DNA of 41,585 nucleotides from QQWI01 sp964522015 (lineage in GTDB: Bacteria > Bacillota > Clostridia > Peptostreptococcales > Acidaminobacteraceae): assembly GCA_964522015.1 (NCBI GenBank), contig CAZFST010000033.1, positions 1 to 41,585 on the forward strand, given 5' to 3'. Shown in pieces: positions 16,934 to 24,189 of this stretch. The notes beneath the pieces were generated by a model. The model saw only the letters and a program-made list of their open reading frames with translations. It ran no database searches and had not been told where the DNA came from. The stretch's first letter is position 1, and every line of letters starts with the position of its first letter. The position numbers and the translations under genes are program-made.

Positions 16934-17440
16934 ATGAAACTGAGTTTCGGAAAAATATTAATCGCATTTTTGATTTTACCCTTTGTGGAGTTATACTTGT
17001 TGCTGCAGTTATCAGCTAACTTCTCTGCTTTATTAACCTTTGCCATCGTGATTTTAACAGGGGTCCTAGGCGCTTTTTTAGCCAAAAATCAAGGTCAAAA
17101 GGTCTTAAAAAATATTCAAAGAGAGTTGGAGCTTGGACGGTTGCCAGGGGATGACATGATTTATGGCCTCTGCATTTTAATGGGCGGCATTTTACTTCTA
17201 ACCCCAGGATTAATATCAGATACCTTGGGTCTGCTTCTTCTTTTCCCACTGACCCGTATTTGGTTCACCAAGTATTTAAAACGTCAGTTTAGCACCATGG
17301 TTCAAAGAGAAGCGGTTCGCATCTATCCTTACAACATAGATCCATTCACTAAAACAGAAACCTCTGGACTAGAAAAAAATACAGGCAGTTATGACTCTAA
17401 AGAAACAATGGAAGATATCGAAATCATAGACGGAGATTAG
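16934..17440 (+). CDS. fxsA: FxsA family membrane protein
   Basis: The 169-residue protein has the FxsA pattern: an N-terminal hydrophobic hairpin (ILIAFLILPFVELYLLLQL, then ALLTFAIVILTGVLGAFLAKNQG) and a third segment (ILMGGILLLTPGLISDTLGL) with the conserved LTPG(L/F)xTD-like motif. In E. coli FxsA is an inner-membrane protein that can relieve phage T7 exclusion; its normal role is not established. ATG 16934 is chosen because it places the first helix normally. The acidic C-terminal tail of about 50 residues is likely cytoplasmic. Confidence 0.85.
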   Translation: MKLSFGKILIAFLILPFVELYLLLQLSANFSALLTFAIVILTGVLGAFLAKNQGQKVLKNIQRELELGRLPGDDMIYGLCILMGGILLLTPGLISDTLGLLLLFPLTRIWFTKYLKRQFSTMVQREAVRIYPYNIDPFTKTETSGLEKNTGSYDSKETMEDIEIIDGD

Positions 17441-17463
17441 CCTGATGGCTAATCTCTTTTTTT
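17435..17463 (+). terminator. Terminator overlapping the fxsA stop
   Basis: GATTAGCC (17435-17442) and GGCTAATC (17447-17454) around TGAT, followed by TCTTTTTTT. The stem includes the stop codon. Confidence 0.9.
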
Positions 17464-17465
17464 AC

Positions 17466-17590
17466 AAAAAAAGAGAGGCTGTCACAACGGCTAATGCCGG
17501 CGACAGCCAAACTAATACTGGGAGAGTAAACGCATGAATGTGGATGCCTGCTCCTGTGAGCCCCCAGGCGATGGGTTTGTGTAACATCCT
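17466..17590 (-). ncRNA. Predicted free-standing small RNA, ~125 nt
   Basis: On the minus strand a strong promoter, TTGACC (17625-17620), 17-bp spacer and TATAAT (17602-17597), predicts a start near 17590. An intrinsic terminator lies 80-125 bases later: GGCTGTC/GACAGCC arms (17508-17502 and 17483-17477), then TCTC and seven T. Nothing is encoded downstream on this strand. The transcript contains a GCCTG/CAGGC hairpin with inner GCTC/GAGC, an apparently unpaired ACTCTCCC stretch that could pair with Shine-Dalgarno sequences, and the terminator hairpin. It does not resemble 6S RNA, SRP RNA or tmRNA. C-rich single-stranded patches are typical of Firmicutes regulatory RNAs such as FsrA and RsaE; this is resemblance only. 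Confidence 0.6.
17534..17584 (+). CDS. Possible 16-residue peptide antisense to the small RNA
   Basis: ATG at 17534 reads MNVDACSCEPPGDGFV then TAA, with GGGAG ten bases upstream. It has two cysteines and a Pro-Pro turn. It lies after the fxsA terminator, with no promoter recognised, and overlaps the predicted sRNA on the other strand. It may be chance. Confidence 0.15.
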   Translation: MNVDACSCEPPGDGFV

Positions 17591-17596
17591 AATAGA

Positions 17597-17625
17597 ATTA
17601 TAAAGGATAAATCCGACTAGGTCAA
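17597..17625 (-). promoter_or_regulatory. Promoter of the predicted small RNA
   Basis: TTGACC, 17-bp spacer, perfect TATAAT on the minus strand. Confidence 0.8.
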
Positions 17626-17635
17626 TAGGGATTAG

Positions 17636-17678
17636 ACATTTAGTTGATAAATATTATCATTATCAATCAACTAAATGT
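17636..17678. promoter_or_regulatory. Dyad containing a Fur-like box
   Basis: Perfect 13-bp arms (ACATTTAGTTGAT, 17636-17648, and its complement, 17666-17678) enclose 17 bases. The segment 17646-17664 matches the 19-bp Fur consensus GATAATGATAATCATTATC at about 17 positions. It lies some 20 bp upstream of the sRNA -35. Confidence 0.6.
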
Positions 17679-17708
17679 AGAACATGTTGTATGTGCAGAA
17701 CATGTTCT
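17679..17708. promoter_or_regulatory. Two AGAACATGTT direct repeats, 18-bp period
   Basis: Identical 10-bp repeats at 17679-17688 and 17697-17706; the second is part of the 12-bp palindrome AGAACATGTTCT. They lie between the kinase stop and the Fur-like dyad. A regulator site is possible; no regulator can be named. Confidence 0.5.
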
Positions 17709-17723
17709 AGGTGCTGACCACGA

Positions 17724-19046
17724 TCATGTGTTAGCATTCGCTTCCCTTCTGCTAGTTACCTTGAAGGTTGCTATATAAATGCCATTATCTTGACTCTTGC
17801 TGTAGTGGATATGCCTATGCTTGTTGGCAAAGGCTTCTACCCGTTTGAGGCCCACCCCATTAGATTTGCCGAATTTTTTCACGAGGCCTTGTTTTGTGGT
17901 GTAGCTATTGTGTACCTCAAATACAAATTCTGTAGGTGATAAAGAGCCTTTGATGGTAACTTCTTGGTTTGAAAAATAGGCAGCCTCAATGGCATTGTCA
18001 AGTAATATGCTCAGGACTTCTGTCAGGTCTCGCATATGCCAGTCAATGGCTGCGGCTTCCTTTCCAAAAGAATCAATGGTTAAATGGACACCTAATTGTT
18101 GTGCATAAGCCAACTTGCTAGAAAGCACACAGGAGACGATCATATGGGGTACTTCAACAATGGCCAGTTTGGTGGATATCTGATCATCATGATAGCCACT
18201 GACGAACTCTCGAAGGGCATCCTTGACATCGGATACTTCTAGATATTCTGTACTAACCATGATATCAATCACCTGCATGATATTAGCATAAGAATGCCAG
18301 AACCCTTTAATATCGGCAATGATGGCTTCGTAGGGTGCCATTAGGTCGTTTTGAGATTGTAGCAACAATTCACTTTCACGATTTTTAATAATTCGAACGA
18401 CAACAAGGCTTGAAATCACGATGCTTGCGATATAAAAGATAATAATGCTGCCTGTAAAGTGCATATTAGCGGGATTTGCGCTATTGAAAGTAACCAGAAA
18501 CAGCGAGACTAGCAGAGCGACTATTAATAATACATATGCATTAATAGCTTTTAAACTCTTTTTCTTGAGTTTGATAAAATGCCTTTCCAAGAATACAGTA
18601 GCCCTTTGATAAGCTGGTCGTAGCAAGAAGAAGATTAAAAGGACGCATGCAAAGATGGTGACTAAATAGGGGTAACCGGGAACCCCTTCTGGTATTGGAA
18701 ACACGGTGATTTTTAATACATAGGTGGCAATTTGCAGTATGGCAATTTGAGAAAAAAGGAGAACTGCTGTCCAGACAACGCTGTGGATCATGGGAGATTG
18801 ATTAGGGGTAAGCAGCTGCTTAAACATAAAATAAGTGAAGAGCAGTGGTAGGACAACCCGTATAAAGGTTTCCCACAGACTACTTTGAATGGGTATTTCA
18901 TAGACTAATGTTGTTACAAAGCTATAGCTAAGACAATAGACCAGTGGCTTATCAAAACGTGGTTTCTTACCAGCCATCCAATTAAATGTAACATAATAGA
19001 TTGAGTGCTCATACAAACCCAGTAGCATAGTCATTAATAATGTCAA
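17724..19046 (-). CDS. AgrC-like GHKL sensor histidine kinase (orphan)
   Basis: The 440-residue protein has about six N-terminal transmembrane helices (residues 1-220) and a C-terminal kinase core. The H-box region reads GFWHSYANI with H251, where the AgrC/ComD type usually has R-H-D-x-x-N. The ATPase domain has the N-box LLDNAIEAA (348-356) and the GHKL-type G-box GKSNGVGLKRV. This is the HPK10 type of quorum-sensing kinases, which phosphorylate LytTR response regulators. No AgrA, AgrB or AgrD gene is within the window, so it is an orphan here. The start is TTG at 19046 with AGAAGGTG just upstream; ATG at 19034 is the alternative. The predicted sRNA lies directly downstream. Confidence 0.85.
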   Translation of the reverse strand: MTLLMTMLLGLYEHSIYYVTFNWMAGKKPRFDKPLVYCLSYSFVTTLVYEIPIQSSLWETFIRVVLPLLFTYFMFKQLLTPNQSPMIHSVVWTAVLLFSQIAILQIATYVLKITVFPIPEGVPGYPYLVTIFACVLLIFFLLRPAYQRATVFLERHFIKLKKKSLKAINAYVLLIVALLVSLFLVTFNSANPANMHFTGSIIIFYIASIVISSLVVVRIIKNRESELLLQSQNDLMAPYEAIIADIKGFWHSYANIMQVIDIMVSTEYLEVSDVKDALREFVSGYHDDQISTKLAIVEVPHMIVSCVLSSKLAYAQQLGVHLTIDSFGKEAAAIDWHMRDLTEVLSILLDNAIEAAYFSNQEVTIKGSLSPTEFVFEVHNSYTTKQGLVKKFGKSNGVGLKRVEAFANKHRHIHYSKSQDNGIYIATFKVTSRREANANT

Positions 19047-19182
19047 TGTTGCACCTTCTCACTTTGAATTTTACGTTTATGCTATCACTAACCATTCTAT
19101 CTTTCAATCAATTCTTCTTTAAGAAACCGTTTTATTTTGGAGTTTTCACAACTTGAATCCAACAAAATTCTAAGTATTCTGT

Positions 19183-19218
19183 TATAATATTTAAAAAGGC
19201 TGTGCAATCGTTTGCACA
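19183..19218 (+). promoter_or_regulatory. Pullulanase promoter and cre/MalR-like operator
   Basis: TATAAT (19183-19188) is a likely -10, with a poor -35. The 18-bp dyad TGTGCAATCGTTTGCACA (19201-19218) contains TGCAATCGTTTGCA, which fits the cre pattern TGNNANCGNTNNCA and also LacI/MalR-type operators. Its place just after the start site predicts repression by CcpA or a maltose repressor. Confidence 0.65.
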
Positions 19219-19221
19219 ATG

Positions 19222-19269
19222 GGTGCAGATAGATGAATCAGTGGGTAATCACCATGCTATCTTTGCACC
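19222..19269 (+). promoter_or_regulatory. 5' leader stem-loop of the pullulanase mRNA
   Basis: GGTGCA-GATAG (19222-19232) pairs with CTATC-TT-TGCACC (19257-19269), with an inner GGGT/ACC pair. It ends about 12 bases before the Shine-Dalgarno sequence. Confidence 0.5.
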
Positions 19270-19293
19270 AAACCTAAAATCAGGGGGAATAGG

Positions 19294-22200
19294 ATGAGAA
19301 AGAAATTAAGCATTAACCTTAAATTCAATTTGAGAAAAACCATGAGTTGGTTGCTGATTCTACTACTACTAATAGCTATTGTGCCAGCGCCTATCAATTT
19401 TGCTGACACTGGACACCGAATTATCATTCATTACCAAAGGGATGCAAAAGACTACGACGGTTGGAATCTTTGGTTGTGGGAAGAAGGTCAAGAGGGTAAA
19501 GCCGTTGAATTCAGCGGCGATGACGTCTATGGTAAAGTTCTTATTTTAGAGAATGCCAAAGCTGTTAAATACGGCTTTATTGTCCGAAAGGGCAATTGGG
19601 AAAGTAAGGATGTAGGAACAGATCGTTTTATAGAGGCGCAAAAGGATAGCGCCACTGGTGTAACAGAGGTTTGGCTTAAAGAAGGCAAAGATGCCATAGA
19701 AACAAAAGTCCCTGAAGGGGCTGTCTCTGCTATTGCTCCCACCTCTGGAACACCTGCAAACACAGGAACTAATAAAGGCACCACAGTCTTGGCTACTGCT
19801 GATAAAGTAACGCTGAAAATTCACTACCGTCGCTTTGACCAGCAATATGAGGGGTGGAATTTATGGCTCTGGCCTAAAACTCAAGAGGGAAAAAGCTTTG
19901 GGTTTACGGGTAAAGATGAGTTTGGTGCTTTTGCGGATGTGACTTTTGAGGGCATCAAGGGTATTGAAGAGATCGGTATGATTGTCCGCAAGGGTGAATG
20001 GGAAGCTAAGGATGTGGATTCTGACCGGTTTATCAATATTTCAAAGGTAGATACTAAGGGGATTGTTCATGTTTATGTTGTTCAGGGGACAGCCGCGCTT
20101 TATGATGACATCAAACAGATTGATTTGTCTCCAAAGTTTTTAAAGGCTGAGTTTATGGACGACAAGACGGTTCGGCTAGTGGCTTCAATGCCCCTTAAAA
20201 AGTCAGAACTTCGAAGTGGTTTTATTCTGGAAAGCGCACAGGGGCATCGTCTGACACCAATTGCTATCAGTGCCAGTGGTGAAACGGCTCAAGAATTTGT
20301 CATGATTTTATCTGGCCCAGTAAATATTGGTCAGACTTATCAAACTAAGTTTTTGACCTACAAGCCTTTGAGTTTGGATCCTTCAGGTCTTTATAGCACG
20401 GAAAGTTTTGAAAAAGCTTTTGCTTATCACGGTAAACTGGGTGCCGACTATCAAAAGGACCAAACCACTTTTAGAGTATGGTCTCCGGTGGCACAGTCCA
20501 TGGTATTGAATCTTTACCACGAAGGTCATGGGGGTAAGGCATACAAACAGATACCAATGGTTTCAGGTGAAAAAGGAACTTGGGAAGCCCCTGTAAAAGG
20601 TGACTTACAAGGGGTTTACTATACGTTTACAGGGTCTATAAATGGCGTGTTGTCTGAAACCTACGACCCCTACGCTGCTTCTGCTGGGGTCAATGGAGAC
20701 CGGTCCATGGTGGTGAATTTTAAGGCATTGGAGCCTGAAGGTTGGATGGCAGAGCAGGCCCCTATCTATGAAAAAGCCAATGACATTGTGGTTTACGAGA
20801 TGCATATTAGGGATTTTACCAATGGCCCTTCTACCTCAGCGGTCAATAAAGGGAAATACCTAGGAGTGATTGAAGCCGGCACTAAAATTGTAGGAGCTGA
20901 GAAGGCGACACCGGTTGCAACAGCCTCTAGCCAACCCAAGAGTGGCACTTCGCTGTCAACGGGCATAGACCACCTCAAAGAACTGGGGATCACCCATGTT
21001 CAAATTCTGCCCATGTTTGATTACAACAGTATTGATGAGACCCGTTTAGAAGAGAACCTATTTAACTGGGGTTACGATCCGAAAAATTATAGTGTGCCAG
21101 AGGGTTCTTATGCCAGCAATCCCTATGATGGACGAGTGCGGGTTAAAGAAATGCGTCAAATGATTCAGGGCCTTCACAGTGCTAAAATCGGTGTGATTAT
21201 GGATGTTGTCTACAACCATACGGCCCTGAGTGGTGACTCTAATCTCAATAAATTGGTACCTTCTTACTATTACCGCATGAAAAACGGTGAGTTTACAAAT
21301 GGTTCGGGGACAGGGAACGAAACCGCCAGTGAGCGGGCCATGGTCCGAAAGTTGATGATTGACTCCCTCAAGAGTTGGGTGATTAACTATGATATTGATG
21401 GTTTTAGGTTTGACCTCATGGGCCTTCACGACACCGAGACCATGCTTCTAATTGAAAAAGAGTTACGAGCCATTAAGCCGGATATTATTTTATACGGTGA
21501 AGGTTGGACCGGTGGGACTTCGCCCCTGTCTGAGGCGGATCGACTTGTGAAAAAGAATATGCAAAAGGTCAGTGGCATTGGTGCTTTTAACGACGACTTT
21601 AGGGACGCTGTTAAGGGTCATGTTTTTGAAGCAGAGTCGGCAGCTTTTATCGGTGGTGTCACTGGTTTTCTAGAGAGCCTGAAGTTCGGTTTTGTAGGGG
21701 CTGGTGAGCATCCTCAGATAGACTATTCTAAGGTTAATTATTCAAAGCGAGCTTGGACCGACAGTCCTTCTCAATCCATCAATTACGTGACGGCCCATGA
21801 TAATTTGACATTGTGGGACAAACTTTTGGTAGCTAGTCCCGAGGCTACAGATGAACAAAGGGTTGCTATGCATCAGCTAGGCAATGCCATGGTGCTGATG
21901 TCACAGGGGGTTCCCTTCCTTCATGCAGGGGATGAGACGCTTCGCACAAAAAACGGGGACCACAATAGCTATAAGTCATCGGATGCCGTCAATAATATGG
22001 ACTGGACTTTAAAAGAGAAGTATCAAGGGACATTTACCTATTACCAAGGGCTGATTGCTCTGAGAAAAGCACATCCACAGCTTCGTTTAGAGACAAATCA
22101 AGCTGTTCAGGACCAAATGGTCTTTTTTGACCAAACTGAAATCAGTAGGGTGAAGCTAGGTGAGCAAATGGTGGGGCTTATGATTGGCCCAGGAGCCACT

Positions 22201-22572
22201 GCTCAAGGGGCAGAAGCTACAACTGAAGCTGCACCAGAAACTGCGAAATCGACACCAGAAACCCTGGTCATGTTCTTTAATGGTAGCCTTGAAGCACAAA
22301 CCGTAGAACTGCCACTTGGGTCTTATCAGGTATTGGCCAATGGCACTAAAGCTGGTGCCCTTGGATTTGAAACCATTAAAGGTGGTCAAGTGTCTATACC
22401 AGCAACGTCTGCTTTGGTTTTGACCACTGGTGCTAAGTGGTTTGAGAATCCAACCGCTGCTGGACAAGTAGCTGGGAATGGCAAGATGACTCCAGTGATT
22501 TTAGTGACCCTATTAGGGGTGCTTATTTTTGGTGGAGTAGTAGCATCTTACATTTTCAAGCGCCGCAAGTAG
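19294..22572 (+). CDS. pulA: Type I pullulanase, exported and membrane-anchored
   Basis: This enzyme cuts alpha-1,6 links in pullulan and branched starch outside the cell. The 1092-residue protein has a signal peptide (residues 1-37), two CBM41 starch-binding domains (about 40-135 and 168-270, each with a D/EGWNLWLW core), a beta-sandwich domain, CBM48 (about 375-465) and a GH13 pullulanase catalytic domain. The YNWGYDP signature is present as FNWGYDP (near 591). Predicted catalytic residues are D707 (GFRFDLMG), E736 (YGEGWTGG) and D836 (TAHDNLTL). The C-terminus is a hydrophobic helix followed by KRRK, so it is membrane-held; no LPXTG motif is seen. GGGGGAATAGG precedes the ATG. Confidence 0.95.
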   Translation: MRKKLSINLKFNLRKTMSWLLILLLLIAIVPAPINFADTGHRIIIHYQRDAKDYDGWNLWLWEEGQEGKAVEFSGDDVYGKVLILENAKAVKYGFIVRKGNWESKDVGTDRFIEAQKDSATGVTEVWLKEGKDAIETKVPEGAVSAIAPTSGTPANTGTNKGTTVLATADKVTLKIHYRRFDQQYEGWNLWLWPKTQEGKSFGFTGKDEFGAFADVTFEGIKGIEEIGMIVRKGEWEAKDVDSDRFINISKVDTKGIVHVYVVQGTAALYDDIKQIDLSPKFLKAEFMDDKTVRLVASMPLKKSELRSGFILESAQGHRLTPIAISASGETAQEFVMILSGPVNIGQTYQTKFLTYKPLSLDPSGLYSTESFEKAFAYHGKLGADYQKDQTTFRVWSPVAQSMVLNLYHEGHGGKAYKQIPMVSGEKGTWEAPVKGDLQGVYYTFTGSINGVLSETYDPYAASAGVNGDRSMVVNFKALEPEGWMAEQAPIYEKANDIVVYEMHIRDFTNGPSTSAVNKGKYLGVIEAGTKIVGAEKATPVATASSQPKSGTSLSTGIDHLKELGITHVQILPMFDYNSIDETRLEENLFNWGYDPKNYSVPEGSYASNPYDGRVRVKEMRQMIQGLHSAKIGVIMDVVYNHTALSGDSNLNKLVPSYYYRMKNGEFTNGSGTGNETASERAMVRKLMIDSLKSWVINYDIDGFRFDLMGLHDTETMLLIEKELRAIKPDIILYGEGWTGGTSPLSEADRLVKKNMQKVSGIGAFNDDFRDAVKGHVFEAESAAFIGGVTGFLESLKFGFVGAGEHPQIDYSKVNYSKRAWTDSPSQSINYVTAHDNLTLWDKLLVASPEATDEQRVAMHQLGNAMVLMSQGVPFLHAGDETLRTKNGDHNSYKSSDAVNNMDWTLKEKYQGTFTYYQGLIALRKAHPQLRLETNQAVQDQMVFFDQTEISRVKLGEQMVGLMIGPGATAQGAEATTEAAPETAKSTPETLVMFFNGSLEAQTVELPLGSYQVLANGTKAGALGFETIKGGQVSIPATSALVLTTGAKWFENPTAAGQVAGNGKMTPVILVTLLGVLIFGGVVASYIFKRRK

Positions 22573-22590
22573 CCTATAGAAGGCATAAGA

Positions 22591-22626
22591 AAAAAGCCCT
22601 TATCGATTTTGATGGGGGCTTTCTTT
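22591..22626 (+). terminator. Terminator after pulA
   Basis: AAAGCCC and GGGCTTT with inner ATC/GAT, then TCTTT. Confidence 0.65.
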
Positions 22627-22635
22627 GACCTGAAA

Positions 22636-22836
22636 TTACTTCACAATTTTTAGTTTTACTTCATGGCGCTTAACATCTTCTGCGACTAGATCAACTTTAG
22701 TGTGCAATTGATAGATGGCTTCTGTATTGGTATGGTAACCATCAAAGATTGCAGTGAACCGTCGTTCATTATCAGCCTTGATCTCTTGGGGTTGTTTTAG
22801 ATTATTGAGCTTCTTTAGCTTCTTTAGGTTAAACGG
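22636..22836 (-). pseudogene. Remnant of a small hypothetical gene, 5' end missing
   Basis: A frame of about 66 codons ends at TAA (22638-22636). It encodes a Lys-rich start and the protein-like segment RRFTAIFDGYHTNTEAIY, ending HEVKLKIVK, reminiscent of the C-terminal coiled part of small Firmicutes hypothetical proteins. An in-frame TAG lies at 22839-22837 and no ATG, GTG or TTG occurs before the conserved-looking part. It lies directly downstream of the UMF1 transporter and overlaps its last codons slightly. Confidence 0.45.
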
Positions 22837-24091
22837 CTATTTTCTGTTTGGCCTCTTCGGGCTTAACCAGTGTCAAAACAAAACCACCGATGATAAAGAG
22901 GACCACAACACTTAAGACACCGTACTTTGAATGACCGGTTGCATCTGTAATGAGTCCAACTAAAAGGGGTCCCATAATGGCTGCAAATTTTCCAAAGATA
23001 TTGTAGAGGCCGAAAAATTCATTGGCATTTTCTTTTGGTACAAGCTTAGCAAAGTAAGAGCGGCTGATTGCCTGAATCCCCCCTTGAACCAAACCCACTG
23101 AAATGGCCAGTACCCAAAAGTCAAAGGTGGTTTTTAAGAAGAAGGCATAGATACATATGCCTGCGTAGGCAATGATACCCACGTAGAGCATGGTTTTTCC
23201 CTTGAATTTGTTGGCCAGCATCCCATAGACAATAGCGCTTGGGAAGGCAACAAACTGAGTGACCAGTAAAATGATGAGTAGATTATTTGAAGAGACCCCT
23301 AAATCCGAGCCATAAGATGAGGCCATCTTAATAATGGTATCCACACCATCAATATAGAAAAAGTAAGCTATGAGAAAGATAAAGACTGTTTTATGGGCTT
23401 TGACATTGCGGAGGGTTTTGAAGAGCCGTTGGAAGCTCTTTTGAATGTAATGGGGCTCTTTAGGAATACCATAAACCTGATGGACATTTTTCGCCAGTGG
23501 CATAGAAAATGAAATCCACCAAATGGCAGTGATCATAAAGGCGATTTTTGGCGTTGTGAAGCCACCAAATGGCAGGACCCCAGCCTGTGAAAGAAGAATC
23601 ACGGCTAAGGCGATGATAAAGGGTATGGTGCTACCGATATACCCCAGAGCGTAACCCCAGCTCGAAACCCGGTCCATGCGGTCGTCTTCGGTGACGTCCA
23701 CAAGGAAGGCATCGTAGAAAATGTTACTGCCAGAAAAGCCGATGGTGGAGATGATGTAAACCGCTAACAGCATAAGCCACTGGGATTCTGGAATGAGCCC
23801 TAGCACCAAACAACCTGAGACACCAAGGGCTAAAAAGAACAATAAAAATCGTTTTTTTAAGCCCATGTAGTCAGCAAGGGTGCCAAGAATTGGAGAAAGC
23901 AGGGAGATGATTAGGGTGGCAAAGCTGTTGGCATAGGCATAGTAGGCTGTAGATTGCGCCGCTGTAATACCAGCTTGGGTGGCGGCAGCTTTAAAGTACA
24001 GCGGAAACACGGCTGTGGTGACGGTCATGGTATAGGCAGAATTGGCCCAATCGTATAAGGCCCAACTCTTTTCAAGCTTGGTCAGTTTCAT
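22829..24091 (-). CDS. MFS transporter, UMF1 family
   Basis: The 420-residue protein has about 12 transmembrane helices. The N-terminal WALYDWANSAYTMTV is the signature of the UMF1 (Atg22-like) family of the major facilitator superfamily. The loop ADYMGLKKRFLLFF between helices 2 and 3 and FYDAFLVDVTEDDRMDRVSS are also typical. The bacterial substrates are unknown. AAAGGAG lies eight bases before the ATG. It is 98 bases downstream of the phosphodiesterase gene on the same strand and may share its transcript. Confidence 0.88.
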   Translation of the reverse strand: MKLTKLEKSWALYDWANSAYTMTVTTAVFPLYFKAAATQAGITAAQSTAYYAYANSFATLIISLLSPILGTLADYMGLKKRFLLFFLALGVSGCLVLGLIPESQWLMLLAVYIISTIGFSGSNIFYDAFLVDVTEDDRMDRVSSWGYALGYIGSTIPFIIALAVILLSQAGVLPFGGFTTPKIAFMITAIWWISFSMPLAKNVHQVYGIPKEPHYIQKSFQRLFKTLRNVKAHKTVFIFLIAYFFYIDGVDTIIKMASSYGSDLGVSSNNLLIILLVTQFVAFPSAIVYGMLANKFKGKTMLYVGIIAYAGICIYAFFLKTTFDFWVLAISVGLVQGGIQAISRSYFAKLVPKENANEFFGLYNIFGKFAAIMGPLLVGLITDATGHSKYGVLSVVVLFIIGGFVLTLVKPEEAKQKIAV

Positions 24092-24189
24092 CGGCGACTC
24101 CTTTGTGGGTTTGTCGATCAGTGGCTAGTGAGTTTATGGTGATGGCTTAATAAGCAAACAGACTATTGAGTTATGATTATTCAGGTATT

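Noticed and set aside
17466..17590. sRNA as 6S, SRP RNA or tmRNA
   Set aside because: It lacks the SRP loop, the tmRNA tRNA-like end and the long 6S bubble structure, and is too short for tmRNA or 6S.
17697..17708. AGAACATGTTCT as a LexA/DinR box
   Set aside because: The Firmicutes SOS box is GAAC-N4-GTTC; here only two bases separate the halves, and no SOS gene is adjacent.
19047..19182. Search for an agrD-type signal peptide gene near the kinase
   Set aside because: No short frame with the Cys-containing core and acidic tail typical of AgrD was seen on either strand.
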